Source: Gammaproteobacteria bacterium (GTDB lineage: Bacteria; Pseudomonadota; Gammaproteobacteria; Magnimaribacterales; D2472). From it: a stretch of 40,179 nucleotides of DNA. Location of the stretch: contig VMDH01000003.1 in assembly GCA_008080945.1 (NCBI GenBank), positions 1 through 40,179 of the forward strand, in the 5' to 3' direction. The translations under genes were made by a program, and so were the position numbers. A model generated the notes under the pieces. It was not told where the DNA came from. It made no database searches and saw only the letters and a program-made list of their open reading frames with translations. Below, one piece after another: positions 1 to 8,630 of this stretch. Position 1 is the stretch's first letter; every line of letters begins with the position of its first letter.

Positions 1-52
1 CACCTGCTTTGCAAGCAGGGGGTCCGCGGTTCGATCCCGCGTAGCTCCACCA
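1..52 (+). tRNA. tRNA-Ala (anticodon TGC), 5'-truncated by the window edge
   Basis: Anticodon arm CCTGC-TTTGCAA-GCAGG, T-arm GCGGTTCGATCCCGC, acceptor TAGCTCC-A and encoded CCA ending at 52. Confidence 0.93.
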
Positions 53-63
53 TTTTTCTTATT

Positions 64-558
64 ATGCCTCAAAACATAACACTCATTGGTATGGCTGGTT
101 CTGGCAAATCAACCATTGGTAGCATCCTTGCTAGTCAGCTAGATAAGACCTTTATTGATAGCGACAAACTTATTGAAGAAAAGTTACAACAACCCTTGCA
201 ACAAATTTTGGAAGAGAAGGGTTACCTTAAATTAAGACAAATAGAAGCAGAAGTTATTCAAAACATTGATATGGAAAATGCTGTGCTAGCCACAGGCGGC
301 AGTGCAGTCTATAGCCCAGAAGCCATGGAGTATCTTGCGCAGCAATCAAGCATCATTTACTTGCAAGTGCCACTCTCAATTATTTACGAAAGAGTAGATG
401 ATTTTGGCAGCAGAGGATTTGCTAAACGTCCTGATCAATCAATCGAAGAAGTCTTCAAAGAGAGAGTTATGCTTTATGAGAATTTTGCCAATATTGTTAT
501 AGAAAATGTTTCTTCTGCAGAGAGTTGTATTCAGGAAATACTGAAGCAGCTAGGATAG
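64..558 (+). CDS. Shikimate kinase-family P-loop kinase (divergent paralog)
   Basis: Walker A GMAGSGKST, DSD motif, LRxxE, ATGGS, KRP lid motif and ERVMLYENFA match the shikimate kinase fold. GGS replaces the usual GGG. Confidence 0.75.
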   Translation: MPQNITLIGMAGSGKSTIGSILASQLDKTFIDSDKLIEEKLQQPLQQILEEKGYLKLRQIEAEVIQNIDMENAVLATGGSAVYSPEAMEYLAQQSSIIYLQVPLSIIYERVDDFGSRGFAKRPDQSIEEVFKERVMLYENFANIVIENVSSAESCIQEILKQLG

Positions 559-572
559 TTTGCCAAGTTGCT

Positions 573-1385
573 CTATAAGCTTGGATTAAAATTTAATGCA
601 CCCAGAGCATTTGCATAGCCACCATTTTCATGGAAGTGGCCATTGAGGCTTGAAAGAGCTAGCCTTGAGTTTATTCCCTCTCTTATTAAGCTTAAATTTG
701 CTGTTCTTCCAACAAAATAGACATCTTGTAATTGCAGAATATGGGCATACAAAGCTGCTGTAGTGCCAATGATTTCGCCAATCATATTCCCTAAACTTGC
801 AGAGACATTTTCCATGGTATCTAAACCATGTTCTTTGGTATTACCAAAATTAACCGCGGTGATATCCCCAGGCAAGCTTCCAAGTTCAGTAACCACATCA
901 TTGATTAATAAATCTATCTTTCTTCTATTACCTTTTGTTCCAAATTCATTGAGCTCGAGTCCATTAGCATTCCCAGTTAGGAGTTTACCCAAGCCTTCAA
1001 AGGTACCACCGCCGACAGCAATTCCTCCAAGATGAGTGCATTTTGATTCATTGAGCCAGACACATGCCGTGCCTGTTCCAGCACTTACTATCAATGCATT
1101 TTGATTGAGATCAAAAAGTTGTTTAGCCCCAGCAGCAATAGCATCAATTTCTGCAACTTTGATAACCTCCGTATCTTTGTATCTAGATGGCAAGCTTGCA
1201 GATTTTCCTCCAGTAACAAAAATCCTTTCTATGGAATTGGTTACCTTGAGAGCTTTAAATGTTTCACTTAATACCTCTTCTTTACCACTAAGCAGAGAGT
1301 TGCTAGCCATGGAATGGAACTCATGAGAACCACGATCAATGATTACATCTGTATTGGTAATTCCAAAATCTATAGCTACCTTCAT
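573..1385 (-). CDS. Type II pantothenate kinase-like protein (fumble/CoaW family)
   Basis: Acetate/sugar kinase-type fold: VAIDFGITNTDVIID, FVTGGKSA, EIDAIAAGAKQL, SAGTGTACVW, GGIAVGGGTFEGLGKLLTG, and NMIGEIIGTTAALYA typical of type II PanK. Confidence 0.8.
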   Translation of the reverse strand: MKVAIDFGITNTDVIIDRGSHEFHSMASNSLLSGKEEVLSETFKALKVTNSIERIFVTGGKSASLPSRYKDTEVIKVAEIDAIAAGAKQLFDLNQNALIVSAGTGTACVWLNESKCTHLGGIAVGGGTFEGLGKLLTGNANGLELNEFGTKGNRRKIDLLINDVVTELGSLPGDITAVNFGNTKEHGLDTMENVSASLGNMIGEIIGTTAALYAHILQLQDVYFVGRTANLSLIREGINSRLALSSLNGHFHENGGYANALGALNFNPSL

Positions 1386-1416
1386 AATTCTATAATTTTG
1401 AGGTTATGAGGAGAGA

Positions 1417-1644
1417 TTACTCTTTTTCGCTTTTGTTTTCGACATCCTCAGGAGTCACATCAATAATCTTTGTACCATCTCGCTGTTCAGATACATTGTT
1501 AGCTTTTTGGCCTTGCCAGGGACGTTTCCCCCACTGCACTCTATCGTTTCTATTACGTTGCTTTTGTGACGCTTTTACTTTGCCTAGATTAAAGAAGATA
1601 AATAACGAGAGTATCGCAATAAATGAGAAGAATACCGTATTCAA
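1417..1644 (-). CDS. Small hypothetical protein with N-terminal transmembrane helix
   Basis: 75-aa ORF filling the gap between two same-strand genes; hydrophobic N-terminus then a basic/hydrophilic tail. Confidence 0.55.
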   Translation of the reverse strand: MNTVFFSFIAILSLFIFFNLGKVKASQKQRNRNDRVQWGKRPWQGQKANNVSEQRDGTKIIDVTPEDVENKSEKE

Positions 1645-1645
1645 C

Positions 1646-2386
1646 TTATCTTCTGGATTGAAGTTTGGCTAACAATCTCAAAATTTCTAAGTATAGCCAC
1701 ACCAAAGTAACCATGAGCGCAAATGCTCCGTACCATTCCATATATTTTGGTAACCCCATTTCTGCACCCTGTTCTATAAAGTCAAAATCCAATACCAGGT
1801 TCAGGGCTGCAATCCCAACTACAAATAGGGAGAAACCAATTCCAAAAAGACCGTTACTGTGGATGAAGCCAATTCCACTCCCAAAGAAAGACATTATGAT
1901 GCTTACCAAATAAAGCAATGCAATGCCTGCTGTAGCAGAAAATAGCATCAATCTAAAATTTTGTGTGGGCAAGATAAGTCCGCTTTTATATGCAAATAAT
2001 AAAGATGCCAAGATTCCAAAGGTTAACCCAATGGCCTGAATCACAATGCCTGGGTACTGTGATTCAAACATCATAGAAATTCCTCCAAGCGCAATTCCCT
2101 CTAAAAGAGCATATGCAGGAGCTCCGATATGAGCATTGCGGGGAACAAATGAAGTATACATCGCCGCAATAAAGCCAAGAATAAGGCCCATCCACATCAA
2201 GCCAGGATTGGACCATCCAATAAATGCTCCTCCAAAACAAAGCGCTAAAAGAATACCGGTTTTATTAACTGCTCCATCTAAGCTCATAGCCTGTGAGCCA
2301 GCAAAATCTCCTCTTTGAGAAAATTTTTCCCCAAAGACAGGATTGCCTGATCTACCAAATGTATCTAATGCTGCATGACGTGACAT
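1646..2386 (-). CDS. Bax inhibitor-1/YccA-like multi-pass membrane protein
   Basis: Multiple TM helices, the soluble N-terminus NPVFGEKFSQRG typical of the BaxI_1-type subfamily, ALLEGIALGGIS and a C-terminal LVWLYLEILRLLAKL. Confidence 0.85.
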   Translation of the reverse strand: MSRHAALDTFGRSGNPVFGEKFSQRGDFAGSQAMSLDGAVNKTGILLALCFGGAFIGWSNPGLMWMGLILGFIAAMYTSFVPRNAHIGAPAYALLEGIALGGISMMFESQYPGIVIQAIGLTFGILASLLFAYKSGLILPTQNFRLMLFSATAGIALLYLVSIIMSFFGSGIGFIHSNGLFGIGFSLFVVGIAALNLVLDFDFIEQGAEMGLPKYMEWYGAFALMVTLVWLYLEILRLLAKLQSRR

Positions 2387-2450
2387 AAATTACCTCAACT
2401 AATAAAGTATTTGTATGGGCATTTTAGCAAATTTAAAGCCTTGGATAGCT

Positions 2451-3476
2451 TTAGAGTGAGTCGATCCATGCTGAGACAATTTCTAAACCTTCTTCATCTC
2501 TAAGTGCGCGTCCCGATTCTGGCATCATGATGCCCGGATCTAAGGAATGCATTCTTGCTAATAAAATAGACTCCTCTGATTTTCCAGGAACAATTGAATA
2601 GCGTAAATTAAAGCTACCTTTTCCTGTGGCAACTGGTTTTTTATAAAAGCCTAGATGCTTGGTATTCTCTTCCTCTAGGGTTAGGTAGAGTCCTGTAGTG
2701 TCTGCTGAGCCACCTCTAATATGGCAATGTGCACAGTTAATATCTAAGTAACTCCTAGCACGCGCTTCCATGTTCTGAGAATTATCAAAATAATTTACCA
2801 TTTTGTTAAATACCAAATCTGTATCAATCCATCCAAGCTGCGCCCATTTTTCTAATTGATTCATTTTTCCAGAATTGTATTGCACCATAAGATCCATATT
2901 TCTTGCTTTAGGTCCTATAGGGGTCATGACACCGTTGAGTTGATGACATTCTTTGCATTGATTCTTGTTGGGGGCACGATATCTGATAGAGATTAACTCA
3001 CCACTATCTTTAGAGAATTGGGTTTGTATAGTTTTACCCACAAGACTTAATTTGGCATCCGTTTGATCATCGTTCCAAATATAGCCAACGGCTTCCCAAC
3101 CATCATTTGTGTGGATCAACAGTCTTGTCTCAAGCAATTGCTTCTCTAGACTTGAGGAAGCATTTTGATAAGAAAAAGTTTTTATAAGGGTAGTGCCAAC
3201 AGGAAATTGGAAAACCTTATCGCTCTCAAAAGTAAATTTTGAATTATTTGGTACATAAATAAATCTTTGCTTATCTGTGTAATCAGAAAAAAGCTGACTA
3301 CTTAATTGGTAGGGAAGAACATTTTGAGCAGGGACTTGGTTTTTTAGATCTTTGAAAAACCCGTACTCAGAGAGGTTTTGCAGAAACTTTCCCTGCCTAA
3401 GCGCATCATCATCCAATCCCAGAATCGAAGTAGAACAAAAAAGCAGAAAAAGGGATACGAGCTTATAAAATGGCAT
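2451..3476 (-). CDS. SO2930-family diheme c-type cytochrome, secreted
   Basis: Signal peptide; two CxxCH heme motifs (CKECH, CAHCH); family-like segments YQLSSQLFSDYTDKQRFIYVP and PGIMMPESGRAL. Confidence 0.85.
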   Translation of the reverse strand: MPFYKLVSLFLLFCSTSILGLDDDALRQGKFLQNLSEYGFFKDLKNQVPAQNVLPYQLSSQLFSDYTDKQRFIYVPNNSKFTFESDKVFQFPVGTTLIKTFSYQNASSSLEKQLLETRLLIHTNDGWEAVGYIWNDDQTDAKLSLVGKTIQTQFSKDSGELISIRYRAPNKNQCKECHQLNGVMTPIGPKARNMDLMVQYNSGKMNQLEKWAQLGWIDTDLVFNKMVNYFDNSQNMEARARSYLDINCAHCHIRGGSADTTGLYLTLEEENTKHLGFYKKPVATGKGSFNLRYSIVPGKSEESILLARMHSLDPGIMMPESGRALRDEEGLEIVSAWIDSL

Positions 3477-4710
3477 CTATTTCAATGACTTCTAGAGGCT
3501 GGATAGTTCCTTGAAACTCAGCATGATCTTTTCTTATAGGATCAAAAAAAGGCAGCATGTATTTAATTGGGTCCAATACTAATAAAGAGGTATCGGGACT
3601 TTCCTTGATAACCATTTTTTCGTTTTCTGTTTGTCCAAAGAGCATTTGTGAAAACGGAAGCACTCCATCCCAAAAGATATCTGCCATTTTGCCATTAGAG
3701 AGGTCGTACAAAATTCTTGCTAATTCATTAGATTCGATATCGGGTTTGTTACCGTTATTAATATAGGAGTTGTTATGCACTTGGATTGATTTTGGATGCG
3801 GATAATAGTTTGCATCTTCAAAATCATCAGCATAGGAAACTATTGCTAATCCTGTGGTGCCATTATTCTCAATATCGTTATCAAATATTTCTACAAAAGA
3901 ATTTGCCATCACCATGATTCCTGTGCCGCTTGGAACTTCGCCAACAATATTTCCCTCAGGAGCAAAATTAGGGGTGTTGTTATTGATTACCTGGTTTTGA
4001 AACACGCGCACATGATGCCCGCCTTGTTGAGGCAGATCAGGCAAATCAAAAACTAGGATGCCGCCAGTATTTTCTGTAGCTACATTGTCGTAAACATCTG
4101 CATAGAAGGAGTTTTCAATTTCTATCCCTGCTACGTTATGCTTAGCAAGGCTATTTCTGACGATAATATTTTTAGATTGACCAACATAAATGCCCGCATC
4201 CGATGCTCCAATGGCAACGCAATCGTCAATCAAAACATTCTCAGATTCAACAGGATAAAGGCCGTAAGCACCGTTCTTTGAATCGGGTCCATTAGTCCAT
4301 TCTGTTCTAACTCTAATAAAATGAATATTTTTTGAGCCTTTTACTTTAATGGCATCGCCTTTGGCATTCTCTATGCCAAAGTCTAATAATCTTACATTGT
4401 CTGAAGTAACCGAGAGACCTTGGGCTCCGCTTAATTGATCAGTAAAGTCTAGAATAGTTACATCTCTGCCTTCACCTTCAAGAGTGACTCCATCTCCATC
4501 TAACGACAAACTATCTGCTAAGAGGAACCTGCCAGCAGTCAGTCTGACAACGTCACCCGGCTGAGCAAGTATGAGAGCTTCTTGAATTTCTTCGTAAGCA
4601 TTAGGGGAGGGTTGAATGAGAAAAATGCTTGCGTTAGCACTCAGAGAGCTGAGTGCTAATACGAGTGCAAGAGACTTAAACAGTTGCAGGGATTGAGCCA
4701 AATTTTTCAA
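3463..4710 (-). CDS. Secreted right-handed parallel beta-helix protein (SO2929-like)
   Basis: Signal peptide, then repeating short beta-strand/N-ladder pattern (IIVRNSLAKHNVAGIEIENSFYADVYDNVATENTGGILVFD). Overlaps the adjacent diheme cytochrome gene, as expected for the SO2929/SO2930 pair. Confidence 0.85.
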   Translation of the reverse strand: MKNLAQSLQLFKSLALVLALSSLSANASIFLIQPSPNAYEEIQEALILAQPGDVVRLTAGRFLLADSLSLDGDGVTLEGEGRDVTILDFTDQLSGAQGLSVTSDNVRLLDFGIENAKGDAIKVKGSKNIHFIRVRTEWTNGPDSKNGAYGLYPVESENVLIDDCVAIGASDAGIYVGQSKNIIVRNSLAKHNVAGIEIENSFYADVYDNVATENTGGILVFDLPDLPQQGGHHVRVFQNQVINNNTPNFAPEGNIVGEVPSGTGIMVMANSFVEIFDNDIENNGTTGLAIVSYADDFEDANYYPHPKSIQVHNNSYINNGNKPDIESNELARILYDLSNGKMADIFWDGVLPFSQMLFGQTENEKMVIKESPDTSLLVLDPIKYMLPFFDPIRKDHAEFQGTIQPLEVIEIDAIL

Positions 4711-5779
4711 GAGGTTTTTCTAACTCGTTCCAATCGCATTCAAAATCGTCGGGAGCATTTTCAAATTCAAGCAAACCAAGCTCTTCAAACTTTGGACGAA
4801 TGTTATCGGTTAATAAACCAATTCTTGATAGGTTTGGAATGACTCTTGAAAATAGAAAGTTTCTAAAATTATCCATTGATGAAGTTTCTAGAGCAAATAC
4901 TCTTGCCTCTTCTCGGGTCATGCCTAGGAATTTTTCCATAGCGCGAGTATTTACTAATCTTTCTCTTGAAATAACACATGCTTCATAAGCAAATTGTGCT
5001 CTGTCCTCAACCTCTTCAGGGGAAAGCGTCTTCACAAAATCTTCTAAATAGTTAATTCCAAATGTGACATGCCTTGCTTCATCACGAATGACGTAATGCA
5101 GAAGTTGCTCAAGCAGAGGATCTCTGGTTTGCAGTTTCAGCATATTAAAGGCTGCAAGCGCTAGTCCTTCGATAATAATTTGCATGCCAATGAATTTTAA
5201 ATCCCAGCGCTCGTCGGTAAGGATCTTATCTAAGAGCATTTTTAAGTTGGGGTTGATTGGATAATGCATTCCAAGCTTATCTTGTAAGTATTTATTAAAT
5301 ACTTCTACATGCCTCGCTTCATCAAATGTTTGAGAGGCAGCGTACAACTTGGCATTGTAAGTAGGCGCGCAACTAACAAGTTGCGATGCTACTAAGAGAG
5401 CGCCTTGCTCTCCATGTAAAAATTGAGAAAGAAGTTCGGCTGTTTCATGCCTATCGAATTCAATTTTTTGTTCTTCGGTTAATGCTTCAAATTCAGGAAG
5501 CTGTTGGTGCGGGGCTAGACCAGCGTCCACCAGCAATTCGTCTTTAGGATGGTTATAGTCCCAGTTTAAATCAATAGATCCATTCCAATTTAGCTCTTTA
5601 CCAAGTTCGTATAGTTTTTTTATACGATTATCGGCTACGGAATAATCCCAATTATATGAGCCTGTCAGCGGTGTATTAAAAATCTCAGCAACATGCTCTA
5701 CATGTTTTGGTTGTAAATCCAGATCTTCATCAAAATAAATGATTTCACTAGGGTTAGAATTAACTTTCTTAATTTCCAT
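4676..5779 (-). CDS. Ferritin-like diiron domain protein
   Basis: Two DEARH (ExxH) motifs (FDEARHVEVF, RDEARHVTFG) plus preceding helix carboxylates (HGEQGA, IEGLALAAF) give a complete ferritin-like diiron ligand set. Confidence 0.85.
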   Translation of the reverse strand: MEIKKVNSNPSEIIYFDEDLDLQPKHVEHVAEIFNTPLTGSYNWDYSVADNRIKKLYELGKELNWNGSIDLNWDYNHPKDELLVDAGLAPHQQLPEFEALTEEQKIEFDRHETAELLSQFLHGEQGALLVASQLVSCAPTYNAKLYAASQTFDEARHVEVFNKYLQDKLGMHYPINPNLKMLLDKILTDERWDLKFIGMQIIIEGLALAAFNMLKLQTRDPLLEQLLHYVIRDEARHVTFGINYLEDFVKTLSPEEVEDRAQFAYEACVISRERLVNTRAMEKFLGMTREEARVFALETSSMDNFRNFLFSRVIPNLSRIGLLTDNIRPKFEELGLLEFENAPDDFECDWNELEKPLEKFGSIPATV

Positions 5780-5794
5780 AATTTTTCGTGTTAT

Positions 5795-5813
5795 ATGTTT
5801 ACGGTGTAAACAT
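5795..5813. promoter_or_regulatory. Operator-like palindrome ATGTTTAC-GGT-GTAAACAT
   Basis: Perfect 8-bp inverted arms, 3-nt spacer, between the predicted -10 box and the start codon of the ferritin-like gene. Confidence 0.7.
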
Positions 5814-5815
5814 TG

Positions 5816-5844
5816 ATTATAATACTTTTGAATCTTTTAGGCAA
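5816..5844 (-). promoter_or_regulatory. Sigma70-like promoter for the ferritin-like/beta-helix/cytochrome operon
   Basis: On the minus strand: TTGCCT (5844-5839), 17-nt spacer, TATAAT (5821-5816). Confidence 0.6.
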
Positions 5845-7555
5845 AAAGACCTGTGAGCTGCTCAAGTAGAGTTTCACCAAGGTCTTCAGCTCGATTTATA
5901 GTTATGGATCGCTCGTAATACTTAGTAACGTCATGCCCAATACCAATAGCCAAGAGTTCGATTTGGTTTTTGGCTTCAATTTCATGAATTGCAGTCTTCA
6001 AATGATGATCTAAAAATCCACTATTGTTCGCAGAAAGCGAGCTATCATCTACTGGAGCTCCATCAGAAATCACTATCATAATTTTTCTGGTTTCGGGTCT
6101 TCTTAATAACCTTTCTTGAGACCAATATAATGCTTCTCCATCAATATTTTCTTTTAGCAGGCCTTCTCTTAACATCACTCCAAGATTTCTTTTAGAGATT
6201 CTATAGTTTTCATCTGCAGCTTTAAAAATAATATGCCTTATGTCGTTTAGCCTGCCTGGATGAGCAGGGCTTCCTTGACTTGCCCATAATTTTCTCGATT
6301 CACCGCCTTTCCAGTGTTTTGTTGTGAAGCCAAGTAATTCTGTTTTAATAGAGCACCTGTCCAATGTAGCTCCGATGATATCCACACACACTGCGGCCAA
6401 CGAAATGGATCTACCCCGCATAGAACCAGAACAATCAATCAACAGTGATATAACCGTATCCTCAAAGTTAATTTCTTTTTCAATTTTATAACTTTGAGCA
6501 AATGCAGGATTGGCAATAACTCTACTTAATCTAGCTGTATCAAGAATTCCTTCCTCAAGATTAAAGTCCCAGCTTCGTTGTTGTTTTGCCTGCAAGATGC
6601 GTTGAAGCCTATTTGCCATTTTTCCAATAGTATTTTCATGGGGTTTCACTAGAAGATCTAATTGCTCTCTTAGCCGAATAATTTCTTCGTTGGTAGCTAG
6701 TTCCTTTGCAGCAATAATTTCATCAAACTCCCTTGTAAACACTCCATAGGGTTGGGTTTGTTCTATGTTTATTTGCAGTGGATTAAAAGCTTCTTCAGGA
6801 TTTTCAGTAGCTGTTTCAATTTCAACTTGTTCAACAACCTCATCTTCTGTTGTTTCAATAGAGACGTCCCCTTCGCTTTCAATTTCTACTGGCAGTTCTG
6901 AAGCTGATGCGTCTATTTCTTCTGTTTCTTGATTCTGTTCATTGTCTCTGGACTCCTCTTCCTGCTCTGAAGATTCCTCTTCCTCACCAGCAAACGTATT
7001 AAGGCCTAAACCATCAATCATTTCTAATGCATGTTTTTGAAACGATTCTTGATCGTCGGCAGCCTCTAATAAATCATCAAAAATTTTATCTAAATCATTA
7101 AGCTCTTCGAATGTAGTGAGGTTGTCGATGAGCAATCCTGACTTGGCTCTTAATATGTAGGGAATATTTCGAATCAGTGAAGTAGCCGGTTCATTACTTA
7201 ATTCGTCGCTACACCTATTTTCAATATTTTCTTTCATACCTTGATATTCTTTTCCAGCCAGAATATCGACCCTAGCCACCTCAAGTGAATCTAATAGCTG
7301 TTTTGCTTCCCTTGTTAGTTTTAGAGGTGCCAATTCTTTGTGCTTGAGCTGCCAAAAAACTTGTTGATCAATATTTCCTCGCCAAGCTGCTAATTTTTTT
7401 TGGCTGCGGGGCGGAGCAGTGAGAGCGATTGAACCCTGAATAGGTTTATGGCTATGAATAGCTTTATGAATTTTAAGGTTAGGGTCTTGGGTTAGAGTTT
7501 TTGCTAACGCGCTGTTAGCAGATTCAAGTGAGTCTCTTTTTTTATTCCATCCCAC
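5837..7555 (-). CDS. CobT-like protein (cobaltochelatase-type subunit: acidic linker plus C-terminal vWA domain)
   Basis: MIDAS motif DCSGSMRG, SIKTELLGFTTKHWKGG, GRLNDIRHIIFKAADENYR, ISDGAPVDDSSL; Glu-rich central linker; next to a CobS-like AAA+ gene. Confidence 0.88.
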   Translation of the reverse strand: MGWNKKRDSLESANSALAKTLTQDPNLKIHKAIHSHKPIQGSIALTAPPRSQKKLAAWRGNIDQQVFWQLKHKELAPLKLTREAKQLLDSLEVARVDILAGKEYQGMKENIENRCSDELSNEPATSLIRNIPYILRAKSGLLIDNLTTFEELNDLDKIFDDLLEAADDQESFQKHALEMIDGLGLNTFAGEEEESSEQEEESRDNEQNQETEEIDASASELPVEIESEGDVSIETTEDEVVEQVEIETATENPEEAFNPLQINIEQTQPYGVFTREFDEIIAAKELATNEEIIRLREQLDLLVKPHENTIGKMANRLQRILQAKQQRSWDFNLEEGILDTARLSRVIANPAFAQSYKIEKEINFEDTVISLLIDCSGSMRGRSISLAAVCVDIIGATLDRCSIKTELLGFTTKHWKGGESRKLWASQGSPAHPGRLNDIRHIIFKAADENYRISKRNLGVMLREGLLKENIDGEALYWSQERLLRRPETRKIMIVISDGAPVDDSSLSANNSGFLDHHLKTAIHEIEAKNQIELLAIGIGHDVTKYYERSITINRAEDLGETLLEQLTGLFA

Positions 7556-7560
7556 TTTAC

Positions 7561-8523
7561 TTAGGGCCTGTCTTGGCTACTGCCACAACATCTTTGAAAA
7601 TATTCTTCTACTATTGGCTTTTCTCCATCATCACATTTGTTTAGAAAAGATAAAGCAAACGAGTGTTCAAGATCATTAAAAATTACATAATTTTGTGCCC
7701 AACTAAGAACTGTTCTTGGGGACATAACCGTGGAAATATCTCCATTAGCAAAACCTTTTCTAGTTAGATTAGCTACTTGAATCATTTGTTTGAGTATGGC
7801 TTTCTCTTCTTTTGAAGAAAATGAGGTTTTCCCTAAAATTATTTTTTCTTCTTGCCCACTCTCCAGATAATTAAGAGTTGCGAGGATGTGCCATCTGTCT
7901 AGTTGGCCTTGATTGATTTGCTGGGTGCCATGATACAGGCCTGTCATATCTCCAAGACCTACGGTATTAGTAGTAGCAAATAGTCTAAAGGAATTATTTG
8001 GATGGATAACTTTATTTTGATCAAGCATTGTTAGCTTGCCGTCTACTTCTAGAATTCTTTGGATTACAAACATTACATCTGGTCTGCCGGCATCGTATTC
8101 ATCAAATACTAGGGCTACGGGATTTTGTATAGCCCAAGGTAGCAAGCCCTCTTGGAAGGTGGTTACCTGTTTGCCATCCTCTAACGTAATAACATCTTTG
8201 CCCAGTAAATCTATTCTGCTGATATGACTATCAAGATTTATTCTTACCATGGGCCAATTTAGCCTTGCAGCAATTTGCTCAAGGTGGGTTGATTTTCCAG
8301 TGCCATGCATACCTTGAACCATTACTCTTTTGTTAAACATAAACCCTGCAAGAATTGCCTCTGTTGTGGCCTTATCAAATACATAGGATTCATCCACTGC
8401 AGGAACCCAGTCAGATAATTCTTCAAAGCCTTCAACCTTAAACGGCACATCAAGACCGAAAACCTTCTTAGTATCGATTATTTTTTTAGTTAGCTTTAAC
8501 TCGCTTAAGTTAGATGTTTGCAT
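7561..8523 (-). CDS. CobS-like AAA+ ATPase (cobaltochelatase-type subunit)
   Basis: Walker A GMHGTGKST, VRINLDSHISRIDLLGKD, Walker B ALVFDEYDAGRPDVMFVIQRILE, FRLFATTNTVGLGDMTGLYHGTQQINQGQLDRW are characteristic CobS segments. Confidence 0.92.
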   Translation of the reverse strand: MQTSNLSELKLTKKIIDTKKVFGLDVPFKVEGFEELSDWVPAVDESYVFDKATTEAILAGFMFNKRVMVQGMHGTGKSTHLEQIAARLNWPMVRINLDSHISRIDLLGKDVITLEDGKQVTTFQEGLLPWAIQNPVALVFDEYDAGRPDVMFVIQRILEVDGKLTMLDQNKVIHPNNSFRLFATTNTVGLGDMTGLYHGTQQINQGQLDRWHILATLNYLESGQEEKIILGKTSFSSKEEKAILKQMIQVANLTRKGFANGDISTVMSPRTVLSWAQNYVIFNDLEHSFALSFLNKCDDGEKPIVEEYFQRCCGSSQDRP

Positions 8524-8630
8524 ATTTATTTTTTAAGATGGCTATCCTACCGCTTGATTAAAAAAACTTCTAGCAAAATAGGGATTATTGCACCTATACA
8601 AATTGAAACCATGGCATACTACGCCCCCTT

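Noticed and set aside
565-592. Terminator-like inverted repeat CCAAG...CTTGG between the kinase and PanK genes
   Set aside because: Only 5-bp stem with 12-nt loop, no good U-tract, and mostly inside coding sequence.
1406-1672. 88-aa + strand ORF opposite the small TM protein
   Set aside because: No upstream SD or promoter evident and Cys/Phe-rich shadow composition; the minus-strand ORF fits the operon better.
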